Shown piece after piece: positions 1 through 8,514 of a stretch of 64,000 nucleotides of DNA. Under the pieces are notes generated by a model. That model ran no database searches. It saw nothing but the letters and a program-made list of their open reading frames with translations, and was not told where the DNA came from. The stretch comes from DASXKD01 sp963734725 (GTDB lineage Bacteria; Actinomycetota; Actinomycetes; Streptosporangiales; Streptosporangiaceae). A program made the translations under genes and the position numbers. The stretch spans positions 1 through 64,000 of the forward strand of contig CAVTIX010000023.1 in the NCBI GenBank assembly GCA_963734725.1, read 5' to 3'. The number at the start of each line of letters is the position of its first letter. The first letter of the stretch is position 1.

Positions 1-37
1 GGCGGGCCCGCTGGTCCCCCCTCGGTTCCCCCCCTGG

Positions 38-1609
38 TCAGACGTCCGAATCGGGTACCAGGGTCTCGGTGGACCTGGTGAGCGTCTGCCCCTTGAAGAA
101 GGCCGGATTCCGGAACCGGCAGTAGAGGTAGGCGGCCACGCCGATCAGCCCGGTCACCACGGCGATCACGAACGCGCCGCCGATCTGCCAGTGAATGATC
201 GGCACCGTCCACATCGTGTAGTCGTTCGCGGTGGCCACGTCGTAGTCCAGCCACACGCTCCAGGCGCCGAGGAAGAACAGGATCAGGCCGCCGAGGCTCG
301 GCAGGATGCCCTGCATCCACAGGTTGCGCGCGCTGCTGGTGAGGTTGCGCCGGTAATACCAGGTACAGGCGAAGCCGGTCAGCCCGTAGTAGAAGGCGAT
401 GTACAGGCCGATCGCGATCACCGCGTCAGCGATCACCCCGATGCCGTTGGACGTGTAGTTGAAGGCCGCGTAGACGACGATGGACACGGCGCCCATCGAG
501 ATCGTGGACACGGTCGGGGTGAGGTAGCGGGGGTGGATCTTCGCAAACGCGGACGGTATCGCCTTGTAGACCGCCATCGACAGCGTGGTCCGTGCGGTCG
601 GAAGGATCGTGGTCTGGGTCGACGCGGCCGCCGAGGACAGCACCATGAGCAACAGCAGGTGGGTGAGGAACGAGCCGAAGCCGGAGGTGCCGAACACCAG
701 GTTGCCCTGGACCGACAGCACGTCACCTGCGTTCGCCGGGTTGCCCAGGCCGTTGCCCGTGGTCTTGATCCCGGCGAAGGACTGCATGGAGATGATGACC
801 AGGGCGTAAGTGCACAGCAGGATGAACGTGGACAGGATGGCCGCCCGGCCGGGGGTCTTGTTCTTGTCCTTGGTCTCCTCGTTGACGGCAACCGCGGTGT
901 CCCAGCCCCAGTAGATGAACACCATCAGGATGATGCCGCTGGTGAACGCGCTGAACGACGAGACGTGGAACGGGTTGAGCCAGGAGAGGCTCGGTGTCCT
1001 GTGACCCGGCGGGGCGTGCCCGGTGCCGACCTTGACCAGCGCGGTGACCGACAAGACGACCAGCATCACCAGCTCGATGCCCAGCAGTACCTTCTGGAAG
1101 TTCGCGGAGACCTCGATGCCCCGGTAGCAGATGTAGGTCATCACCACGATCCAGAGCACGCCGACGAGCAGCACCCAGCCGCTGGTCGGGTTGGACCCGA
1201 TGCCCTTCGCGTTGAACAGCAGGAACCCGTACTGCCCGGCGACCTGGGCCAGGCTCGCCATGACCAGGACGTCGGCGGCGATGATCCCCCAGCCGCCCGC
1301 CCAGCCGGTTCTCGGATTGAACGCGCGGGTGGCCCAGGTGAACGTGGTGCCGCAGTCCGGGTCCGCCTTGTTCAGCTCGCTGTAGCCGATAGAGGTGAAC
1401 AGCATCGGCACGAACGCCAGGACCGCCACGGCCGGCGACTGCAGCGCGACCGCGCCGACCACGAACACCAGCGTCGCGGCGATGCTGTAAGCCGGCGCGA
1501 CGGAAGCGGTCGCGATGATCGTGGTCGAAATCAGGCCGAGGGCCCCCGCCTTCAGCCCCTTGTCAACCTGCTGCTCCGCAGGCTGGGCGACCGGCTCGGC
1601 CACCGCCAT
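38..1609 (-). CDS. APC-family amino acid permease
   Basis: A 523-residue polytopic membrane protein that probably imports an amino acid or polyamine by proton or cation coupling. The N-terminal tail is charged and is followed by many hydrophobic segments typical of the APC fold; the first contains 'LGLISTTIIATASVAPAYS', the usual unwound helix-1 region of this superfamily. I place the start at 1609 (MAVAEPV), the Met nearest the conserved region. An in-frame ATG at 1642 would add 11 residues and leave no room for the AGGAG seen near 1626-1630. It diverges from the saccharopine-dehydrogenase-like gene, so the two may share a regulator and a substrate pathway. The substrate cannot be read from sequence; lysine, GABA or putrescine are suggested only by the neighbours. 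Confidence 0.88.
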   Translation of the reverse strand: MAVAEPVAQPAEQQVDKGLKAGALGLISTTIIATASVAPAYSIAATLVFVVGAVALQSPAVAVLAFVPMLFTSIGYSELNKADPDCGTTFTWATRAFNPRTGWAGGWGIIAADVLVMASLAQVAGQYGFLLFNAKGIGSNPTSGWVLLVGVLWIVVMTYICYRGIEVSANFQKVLLGIELVMLVVLSVTALVKVGTGHAPPGHRTPSLSWLNPFHVSSFSAFTSGIILMVFIYWGWDTAVAVNEETKDKNKTPGRAAILSTFILLCTYALVIISMQSFAGIKTTGNGLGNPANAGDVLSVQGNLVFGTSGFGSFLTHLLLLMVLSSAAASTQTTILPTARTTLSMAVYKAIPSAFAKIHPRYLTPTVSTISMGAVSIVVYAAFNYTSNGIGVIADAVIAIGLYIAFYYGLTGFACTWYYRRNLTSSARNLWMQGILPSLGGLILFFLGAWSVWLDYDVATANDYTMWTVPIIHWQIGGAFVIAVVTGLIGVAAYLYCRFRNPAFFKGQTLTRSTETLVPDSDV

Positions 1610-1741
1610 GGGCTCGCCACCCCCACTCCTTCTGCTAGGCAATGCTGGCGATCATCGTCACAATTCGTCACGGATCCCGCAACCACGTACCTGGCGGTCG
1701 TGGCGATGCGGTCGCGAGCGTCTTACGGTTCTCGCACAAAG

Positions 1742-1771
1742 TTGACCCATCCGCAACGGTTTCCGTAGTCT
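1742..1771 (+). promoter_or_regulatory. Predicted sigma-70-type promoter for the dehydrogenase pair
   Basis: TTGACC at 1742-1747 and TAGTCT at 1766-1771 are separated by 18 bases and lie about 58 bases upstream of the start at 1830. The surrounding stretch is less GC-rich than the flanking genes, as expected for a divergent promoter region. This is a prediction from the motif match only. Confidence 0.4.
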
Positions 1772-1829
1772 TTTACCTAAATCGTTACCGGTCCAGTAGC
1801 CTCGCGGCCCTTTCGCTAGGATCTTCCGC

Positions 1830-3044
1830 ATGCGCATCCTTCTCGTGGGCGCGGGCGGCGTCGGCACGGCTTTCGCCCGGATCGCCGCCCGGCGCGAGTT
1901 CGCCGATCTGGTGGTGGCCGACTACGACCTGGCCCGCGCGCAGCACGCCGCGGCGGCCAAGGACGGCTACCGCGCGGTCCGGCTGGACGCCCGAGACGAG
2001 CAGGCCACGGCCGCCCTGCTCGCCGAGCACTCGTGTGACGTGCTGATGAACGCCACGGACCCCCGTTTCGTCATGCCGCTGTTCCGCTCCGCGCTGGCGG
2101 CCGGCACGCACTACCTGGACATGGCGATGTCCCTGTCCCGCCCGCACCCCGGCGAGCCGTACGCCAAGACGGGGGTCAAGCTGGGTGACGAGCAGTTCGC
2201 GATGGCGCAGCAGTGGGAGCGATCCGGGCGGCTGGCCCTGGTGGGGATCGGGGTCGAGCCCGGCCTGTCCGACGTGTTCGCGCGGTACGCCGCAGACACC
2301 CTGTTCCGCGAAATCAGTGAGGCCGGCGTCCGGGACGGTGCGAATCTCGCGGTGGCAGGCTACGGTTTCGCGCCCACCTTCTCCATCTGGACCACCATCG
2401 AGGAGTGCCTGAACCCGCCGGTCATCTGGGAGGACGGCCGGGGCTGGTACACCACGCCGCCGTTCTCCGAGCCGGAGACGTTCACCTTCCCGGCCGGGAT
2501 CGGCCCGGTGGAGTGCGTGAACGTGGAGCACGAGGAGGTGCTGCTGATCCCCCGCTGGGTGCGGGCCAAGCGGGTCACCTTCAAGTACGGCCTCGGCGCC
2601 GAGTTCATCGGCGTGCTGCAGACCCTGCACAAGCTCGGCCTGGATCGCACCGGCCCGGTCAGCGCCGGCGGCGCGAGCGTGTCGCCGCGGGACGTGGTCG
2701 CGGCCTGCCTGCCCGACCCGGCCACCCTCGGTGACAAGATGACCGGCCTCACCTGCGCGGGCACCTGGGTCACCGGCACCGGCACCGACGGCGCGCCGCG
2801 CGAGGTCTACCTTCATCATGTGGTGGACAACGCCTGGTCCATGGGCGAATACGGTTCCCAGGCCGTCGTCTGGCAGACGGCGGTGAACCCGGTGGTCGCG
2901 CTGGAGCTGATCGACTCCGGTGCGTGGTCGGGCGCCGGGGTGCTGGGGCCCGAGGCGCTGCCGCCCGGCCCGTTCCTCAGCTTGCTCACCGACTACGGGT
3001 CCCCGTGGGCGTGCGAGGAACGCGCCCCAGCCGGCCAGCAGTAA
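1830..3044 (+). CDS. Saccharopine dehydrogenase-family NAD(P) oxidoreductase
   Basis: A 404-residue cytosolic enzyme. The N-terminus 'MRILLVGAGGVGTAF' is a Rossmann GxGxxG nucleotide-binding fold of the saccharopine dehydrogenase type, and the length fits the Lys9/carboxynorspermidine-dehydrogenase group. It would oxidatively cleave or form a secondary amine such as saccharopine. The next gene, 28 bp downstream, is an aldehyde dehydrogenase. This is the expected order if the first enzyme releases 2-aminoadipate semialdehyde (lysine catabolism) or another amino-aldehyde that the second then oxidises. ATG 1830 is preceded by AGGA about 8 bases upstream. The family assignment is solid; the substrate is inference. 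Confidence 0.82.
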   Translation: MRILLVGAGGVGTAFARIAARREFADLVVADYDLARAQHAAAAKDGYRAVRLDARDEQATAALLAEHSCDVLMNATDPRFVMPLFRSALAAGTHYLDMAMSLSRPHPGEPYAKTGVKLGDEQFAMAQQWERSGRLALVGIGVEPGLSDVFARYAADTLFREISEAGVRDGANLAVAGYGFAPTFSIWTTIEECLNPPVIWEDGRGWYTTPPFSEPETFTFPAGIGPVECVNVEHEEVLLIPRWVRAKRVTFKYGLGAEFIGVLQTLHKLGLDRTGPVSAGGASVSPRDVVAACLPDPATLGDKMTGLTCAGTWVTGTGTDGAPREVYLHHVVDNAWSMGEYGSQAVVWQTAVNPVVALELIDSGAWSGAGVLGPEALPPGPFLSLLTDYGSPWACEERAPAGQQ

Positions 3045-3072
3045 GAGTTCTTTCAGTCAAAACGGAGGCATC

Positions 3073-4500
3073 ATGGCGGAGGATCTTCAAAACTTCATCG
3101 GCGGCCAGTGGACGGACTTGTCCTTCGATAACCGGTCCGAGCTGGTCAACCCCAGCACCGGTGAGGTGTTCGCCACGGCGCCGGTGTCCGGCGAGGCCGA
3201 GGTGGACGCCGCCGTGTCCTCGGCGGCTGCCGCGTTCGAGGGATGGCGGGACAGCACCCCGGCCGAACGCAGCCTGGCGCTGCTCCGGATCGCCGATGCG
3301 ATCGAGTCCCGCGCCGATGAGCTCGTCAAGGCCGAGTCCCTGAACACTGGGAAGCCGCTCGGGCTCACCACGTCGGAGGAGATTCCCCCGATGGTGGACC
3401 AGATCAGGTTCTTCGCCGGGGCGGCCCGGATGCTGGAGGGCCGGTCGGCGGGCGAGTACATGTCCGGGTTCACCTCGTTCATCCGCCGTGAGCCGATAGG
3501 GGTGTGCGCCGCGGTGACGCCGTGGAACTACCCGATGATGATGGCGGTGTGGAAGTGGGCCCCCGCCCTGGCGGCCGGGAACACCATGGTGCTCAAGCCG
3601 TCCGACACCACGCCGTACAGCACGCTGCTGATGGCCGAGCTGATGGGCGAGTTCCTGCCGCCCGGCGTGTTCAACGTGGTCTGCGGCGACCGGGACACCG
3701 GCCGCGCGCTGGTCGCTCACCCCGTTCCGCAGATGGTGTCGATCACCGGCAGCGTGCGAGCGGGCAAGGAGGTCGCCATCGCGGCCGCGGGTGACCTCAA
3801 GCGGGTCCACCTGGAACTCGGCGGCAAGGCGCCGGTCATCGTCTTCGACGACGCCGATGTGGCGAAGACCGCGGAGGCGGTCGCGATCGCCGGGTACTTC
3901 AACGCGGGGCAGGACTGCACCGCCGCGACCCGGGTGCTGACCAGCCCGGGAGTCCACGACGCGCTCGCCGAGGCCCTGGCCGAGCAGGCCCGCGGCCAGA
4001 CCGTGGCCGGGCCGGACAACCCCGATGCGGATTTCGGCCCGCTGAACAACCCGGCCCAGCTGGAGCGGGTCTCCGGGTTCATCGACCGGCTGCCCGACCA
4101 TGCCAAGGTGCTGGCCGGCGGGCACAAGACCGGGGCGCGCGGCTTCTTCTTCGAGGCCAGCGTCGTCGACGGGCTGTCCCAGGACGACGAGATCATCCAG
4201 AACGAGGTGTTCGGCCCGGTCATCACCGTGCAGCAGTTCAGCGACGAGGCAGAGGCGCTGGCCTGGGCGAACGGCACCCAGTACGGGCTCGCGTCGTCGG
4301 TCTGGACGTCCGACCACGGGCGGGCCATGCGGATGGCGCGCGGGCTCGACTTCGGCTGCGTGTGGATCAACACCCACATCCCGCTGGTGGCCGAGATGCC
4401 GCACGGCGGGTTCAAGCACTCCGGGTACGGCAAGGACCTGTCGATGTACGGGTTCGAGGACTACACGCGCGTCAAGCACGTGATGTCGTCCCTGGACTGA
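3073..4500 (+). CDS. NAD(P)-dependent aldehyde dehydrogenase (aminobutyraldehyde-type)
   Basis: A 475-residue aldehyde dehydrogenase, the normal family length. The catalytic Cys is C282 in 'GYFNAGQDCTAATRV' and the general base is E248 in 'HLELGGKAPV'. The N-terminal 'NFIGGQWTD' and the region around 'TPWNYPMMMAVWKWAPALAAGN' resemble gamma-aminobutyraldehyde dehydrogenases. The start is ATG 3073, set by GGAGG at 3064-3068; an open frame continues further upstream over the previous gene but has no ribosome site. With the preceding saccharopine-dehydrogenase-like gene and the divergent permease it makes a small lysine/polyamine-type catabolic locus. A substrate of 2-aminoadipate semialdehyde is an alternative to 4-aminobutyraldehyde. 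Confidence 0.88.
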   Translation: MAEDLQNFIGGQWTDLSFDNRSELVNPSTGEVFATAPVSGEAEVDAAVSSAAAAFEGWRDSTPAERSLALLRIADAIESRADELVKAESLNTGKPLGLTTSEEIPPMVDQIRFFAGAARMLEGRSAGEYMSGFTSFIRREPIGVCAAVTPWNYPMMMAVWKWAPALAAGNTMVLKPSDTTPYSTLLMAELMGEFLPPGVFNVVCGDRDTGRALVAHPVPQMVSITGSVRAGKEVAIAAAGDLKRVHLELGGKAPVIVFDDADVAKTAEAVAIAGYFNAGQDCTAATRVLTSPGVHDALAEALAEQARGQTVAGPDNPDADFGPLNNPAQLERVSGFIDRLPDHAKVLAGGHKTGARGFFFEASVVDGLSQDDEIIQNEVFGPVITVQQFSDEAEALAWANGTQYGLASSVWTSDHGRAMRMARGLDFGCVWINTHIPLVAEMPHGGFKHSGYGKDLSMYGFEDYTRVKHVMSSLD

Positions 4501-4541
4501 GCGGTTTAACGCCAGGCGCGGTAACGGGGCGCCGGAAGGTC

Positions 4542-4574
4542 ATCTGGTCGCGGGCAAAACGCCCTCGACCAGAT
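4542..4574 (+). terminator. Hairpin terminator after the aldehyde dehydrogenase
   Basis: A 9-bp perfect stem (ATCTGGTCG at 4542-4550 with CGACCAGAT at 4566-4574) continues past one mismatch into GGGC/GCCC, closing a 5-base AAAAC loop. It lies 42 bases after the stop codon. No T-run follows, which is common in GC-rich actinobacteria. Confidence 0.65.
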
Positions 4575-4779
4575 AACACTTCCGTCACCCCTGCGCTGGT
4601 CTGTGGTGAACCCTCATGCTGGCCGGCGGCGAGCGTGCGCTGTGGGTGCATGACCCGGGCCCACCGGTGTCCGGTCTCAGCTGGCCCCGCTCGACGCGTG
4701 TGCTGGGGGGAAGGGACGCGTGAGGTGGTTCGGGGCTGGCCGCCTCCGGGAGGATCAACGGATTCGTAGGATCGGGAGC

Positions 4780-5499
4780 GTGTTGAGCGATAGCGAGGTC
4801 AAGCGGGTACTAGTCATCGCGGCGCATCCGGACGATGTGGACTTCGCCGCGGCGGGGACGATCGCGGGGTGGACCGATGCGGGGATCGAGGTCGTGTACT
4901 GCATCGTGACGGATGGGGACGCGGGAGGGCACGACGACGCCGTGCCAAGGTCCGAGATCGCACCGCTGCGGCGCAAGGAGCAGACGGCCGCCGCGGCCTG
5001 CGTGGGCGTCACCGACCTGCGGTTCCTCGGATACCCGGACGGGAGGGTGGAGGCCACCCTCGGACTGCGCAAGGACCTGGCCCGGGCGATCCGGCAGGTC
5101 CGGCCGGACCGGGCGGTGTGCCCCAGCCCCGAGCGCAACTACGCCCGGATCGGGGTGAGCCACCCGGATCACCGGGCGGTGGGATCGGCGGCGCTGGACG
5201 CGATCTACCCGGACGCACGCAACCCGTTCGCGTTCCCCGAACTGCGCGCCGAGGAGGGCCTGGAACCCTGGACGGTGCGCGAGGTGTGGGTGTCCGGCGG
5301 GCTGGCCCCCAACCACCATGTCGACGTGACGGACACGTTCGGCCGCAAGATCGCCGCGCTGCGCGCGCATGAGAGCCAGACCGGGCACATGGACCAGCTG
5401 GAGGAGTTCTTGCGCGACCGGCTGACCCAGCTGGCGGCGCAGGGCGCCCTGCCCGAGGGGCGCCTCGCCGAGGCGTTCCAGGTCCTCGACTCGGCCTGA
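4780..5499 (+). CDS. PIG-L/LmbE-family deacetylase
   Basis: A 239-residue zinc-dependent N-deacetylase of the PIG-L superfamily, related to mycothiol deacetylases and amidases. The signature 'AHPDDVDF' near residue 15 supplies His and Asp metal ligands, and 'SHPDHRAVG' supplies the later His. It is shorter than Mca (about 290 residues) and is not clearly MshB, so the substrate is unknown. Two starts compete: GTG 4780, with AGG at 4768-4770, and TTG 4783, with GGGAG at 4774-4778. I use 4780. The gene stands alone between a terminator and the IS remnant. Confidence 0.8.
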   Translation: MLSDSEVKRVLVIAAHPDDVDFAAAGTIAGWTDAGIEVVYCIVTDGDAGGHDDAVPRSEIAPLRRKEQTAAAACVGVTDLRFLGYPDGRVEATLGLRKDLARAIRQVRPDRAVCPSPERNYARIGVSHPDHRAVGSAALDAIYPDARNPFAFPELRAEEGLEPWTVREVWVSGGLAPNHHVDVTDTFGRKIAALRAHESQTGHMDQLEEFLRDRLTQLAAQGALPEGRLAEAFQVLDSA

Positions 5500-5577
5500 T
5501 CGACCGTCAGCCAACACTTGGCAGAAGATGGGAGTTGCTGAAGCTTCCATCACCTGGCCCGAAGGAGCACCTGTCAA

Positions 5578-6983
5578 ATGCGATTGTTGCATGACCTGGC
5601 CAAGATCCACGTGTCGTTTGATGACCCGAATCTCGTGTCGCGGGCGGGCCTGGTGCCGGTGATGGCGCTGGCCCAGCGCGCGGGCCTGGCCGCGCTGGCC
5701 GGTGAGCAGGTGGCCATCGCTGACCGGTGCGGGGTGAACCCGCGCCTGAAGGTGCCTGGCCTGGTGGCCGGCATGATCGCGGGAGCGGACAGCATCGAGG
5801 ACATGGGCCTGCTGCGGCACGGGGCGATGGGCGCGCTGTTTGGCGGGGTCCGGGCGCCGTCCACGCTGGGCTCGTTCTTGCGCTCTTTCACCTGGGGGAA
5901 CGTGCTCCAGCTGCAGAAGGTGCACCGGGTGTTCCTGGGTGAGCTGGCCCGCCGCACCCCGCTGCTGCCCGGGGCGGACGTGCTTGCATTCATCGACATT
6001 GACGCGATGCAAAAGCGGGTCTACGGGCATAAGAAGCAGGGCGCGGCGTTCGGCCACACCAAGATCCAGGGCAAGAGCCTGCTGGTGCGGGGCCTGAACG
6101 CGCTGGCTGCGACCATCAGCACGCCGCTGGCCGCCCCGGTGATCGCCGCCACCCGGCTGCGCGGCGGCAACGCCAACTCCGCCCGCGGGGCCGCGTCGCT
6201 GGCCACCGAAGCGGTCGCCACCGCCCGCGCCACCGGGTGCACCGGGACGCTGGTGGCACGGGCCGACTCGGCGTTCTACTCCGCGGCGTTCACCGGCGCC
6301 GTCCGCCGGGCCGGGGCGTTCTTCTCGGTCACCGTGCAGATGAACCCCCACGTCCAGGCCGCGATTGCATCCATCCCGGAAACCGCCTGGATCCCTGTCA
6401 AATACCCCCGGGCGATCTGGGATGACCAGCTGCGCTGCTGGATCTCTGACGCCCAGGTCGCCGAAATCCCCTATACCGCGTTCACCTCAAAGAAGGGGCA
6501 GGCCATCACCGCCCGGCTGATCGTCCGCCGGGTCAAAGACCTCAACCGCCAGGCCGCCTGACGGCCAGGACGAACTGTTCCCCCTCTGGCGCCACCACGC
6601 CGTGTTCACCGACTCCCCATTCACCCTGATCCAGGCCGAGGCCCAGCACCGCGACCACGCCCAGGTAGAACAGGTATTCGCGGACTGGACCGACGGTCCC
6701 CTGGCTCATCTGCCGTCGGGCTCGTTCCCAGCGAACGCGGCCTGGCTTGCCCTCGCGAGCAATCGCGCACAACCTGCTGCGCGCCGCCGGGTCCTTGGCC
6801 AGCCTCGCCTGCGCCAAGGCCAGAGGGGCCACGCTGCGCCGCGACCTGATCGACGTCGCCGCCCGCACCGCCCGCCACGGCCGCGGCCACCTCACCCTGC
6901 ACCTGCCCGAAGGCTGGCACCGCGAGACCGAATGGATGAACCTCTTCGAGGCCGCCTGCGGCCCGCCCGCCGCCGCGGCCTGA
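5578..6983 (+). pseudogene. IS1380-type transposase, broken by two frameshifts
   Basis: The first part (5578-6561, about 327 codons) reads as an IS1380-family DDE transposase: 'LAFIDIDAMQKRVYGHKKQG' carries the catalytic-region Asp residues and 'VARADSAFYS' the next Asp. A stop at 6559-6561 interrupts it after 'VRRVKDLNRQAA'. The expected continuation 'GQDELFPLWRHHAVFTDSPF' resumes in the +1 frame at 6563. A second shift occurs near 6760, after which 'AIAHNLLRAAGSLASLACA' through the C-terminus is readable to a TGA at 6981-6983. The intact enzyme would be about 465 residues. I could not identify terminal inverted repeats on either side. Confidence 0.88.
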
Positions 6984-7100
6984 CCAGCCCAGACCCGGTC
7001 ACCACGCCCCTGCAGCCCAGCGGCCACCCGGCAAACCGCCAGCCAGCATCCCCGGCAAGGACCTGGGCAAGCCGCAAAGGTCGGCCTCGATGCGCGCAAC

Positions 7101-7844
7101 GTGTCGGCGTGGTTCGGCACGCACAAGGTGCTCGAGCGGGTTTCCCTCACGATGGAACCGGGCACCATGACGGCCCTTATCGGCCCGTCCGGGTGTGGCA
7201 AATCAACATTCCTTCGCATCCTCAACCGGATGCACGAGATGGTCGCCGGCGCCAGCCTGGCCGGCCAGATCATCCTTGGTGACCGGGACATCTACGACCC
7301 CGCAGCGCGCCCCACCGACGTACGGCGCCGGATCGGCATGGTGTTCCAGAAGCCCAACCCGTTCCCGGCCATGTCCATCTACGACAACGTGGCCAGCGGG
7401 CTCAAGCTGGCCGGGGTCAAGGTGTCCAACAAGGATGCGGTGGTCGAGGTCAGCCTGCGGCGGGCAGGGCTGTGGAACGAGGTACGGCGCCGGCTGCGCA
7501 CGCCTGGCGGGGCGCTGTCCGGCGGCCAGCAGCAGCGGCTGTGCATCGCCCGCGCCCTGGCCGTCTCGCCGGACGTGCTGCTCATGGACGAGCCGTGCTC
7601 GGCCCTCGATCCGACGTCCACCAACCGGATCGAGGAGACCATCGCCGAACTGGAGAACCAGGTCACGATTGTGATCGTGACGCACAACATGCAGCAGGCG
7701 CAGCGCGTGTCCCGCAAGTGCGCGTTCTTCCTCGCGGCGGAGAACACCCCCGGGCACATCGTGGAGGCGGGGCCGACGGAGCAGGTGTTCGGCTCCCCCA
7801 ACGACCCGAGGACCGCCGACTACGTGAACGGCCGTTTCGGCTAA
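7101..7844 (+). CDS. pstB: Phosphate-import-type ATPase PstB, 5' end probably lost
   Basis: An ABC ATPase with the PstB pattern: Walker A 'GPSGCGKST', 'FQKPNPFPAMSIYDNV' as Q-loop region, signature 'LSGGQQQRLCIARAL', Walker B 'VLLMDEPCSALDP' and 'VTHNMQQAQRVS'. It would energise phosphate uptake with PstC/PstA, but no pstS, pstC, pstA or phoU lies nearby. The usable start GTG 7101 has no ribosome site. The in-frame sequence upstream ('KVGLDARN' at 7077-7100) looks like the missing first beta-strand of the protein, yet no start codon occurs before the frame enters the IS remnant. The gene was therefore probably truncated by the insertion and may be silent. Confidence 0.75.
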   Translation: MSAWFGTHKVLERVSLTMEPGTMTALIGPSGCGKSTFLRILNRMHEMVAGASLAGQIILGDRDIYDPAARPTDVRRRIGMVFQKPNPFPAMSIYDNVASGLKLAGVKVSNKDAVVEVSLRRAGLWNEVRRRLRTPGGALSGGQQQRLCIARALAVSPDVLLMDEPCSALDPTSTNRIEETIAELENQVTIVIVTHNMQQAQRVSRKCAFFLAAENTPGHIVEAGPTEQVFGSPNDPRTADYVNGRFG

Positions 7845-8046
7845 GCCTGCCGCGTCCCCCGTCCGGCGCCGCCGGCGTTCTCCCGCCCGACTCTGCCGGC
7901 GTTCTCCCGGCCGGCTCGCCGGCTTCCTCCCGCCTGGCCAGATCGAGGCAGGTCACCGCATCTCGGGACGGGTCTGGTGCGGTTGCCTGGATCGGGCCTA
8001 GGTTTGGCTCAGGCGCATCTCGCGCCTGAGGGAGGAGAGGTTGTCC

Positions 8047-8514
8047 ATGGCGAACATCACCGTCACGGTTGACGGGGTCACCTATACCGACGACGTGGAG
8101 CCCCGCCTGCTGCTGGTGCACTACCTGCGGGACCGGCTCGGCAAGACCGGCACCCCCATCGGATGCGACACGTCCAACTGCGGCGCATGCACGGTCCACC
8201 TGAACGGCGAATCGGTGAAGAGCTGCGCCGTCCTCGCGGTGCAGGCCGATGGTGCTGAGATCACCACGATCGAGGGCATGGCCAACGGAGAGTGGCACCC
8301 GCTGCAGCAGGCGTTCCACTCCGAGCACGCGCTCCAGTGCGGCTACTGCACCCCGGGGATGATCATGGCCGCGGCTGACCTGCTGCGCAGCAACCCCCAC
8401 CCCAGCGACCAGGAGATCCGGGAAGGGCTCGAGGGCAACCTGTGCCGGTGCACCGGATACGAGAACATCGTCCGCGCCGTGCGGCGCGCGGCGGAGGCGG
8501 GAGCCACCTCATGA
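8047..8514 (+). CDS. coxS: CO dehydrogenase-type small subunit, 2x[2Fe-2S]
   Basis: A 155-residue iron-sulfur subunit of a molybdenum hydroxylase. The plant-ferredoxin-like cluster uses C40, C45, C48 and C60 ('GCDTSNCGAC'), and the C-terminal helical cluster uses C98, C101, C133 and C135 ('QCGYCTPG', 'LCRCTGY'). It passes electrons from the Mo site in CoxL to FAD in CoxM. I take ATG 8047 as the start because AGGAGAGG ends six bases upstream; a TTG at 8041 is also in frame. Its stop overlaps the coxL start (ATGA). The operon order S-L-M is that of form II (OMP-type) CO dehydrogenases, not form I (M-S-L). Confidence 0.9.
   Translation: MANITVTVDGVTYTDDVEPRLLLVHYLRDRLGKTGTPIGCDTSNCGACTVHLNGESVKSCAVLAVQADGAEITTIEGMANGEWHPLQQAFHSEHALQCGYCTPGMIMAAADLLRSNPHPSDQEIREGLEGNLCRCTGYENIVRAVRRAAEAGATS

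Noticed and set aside
7850..8040. Repeated GCCGGCGTTCTCCCG before coxS
   Set aside because: Only two short copies within a C-rich intergenic stretch; no structure or wider distribution seen.
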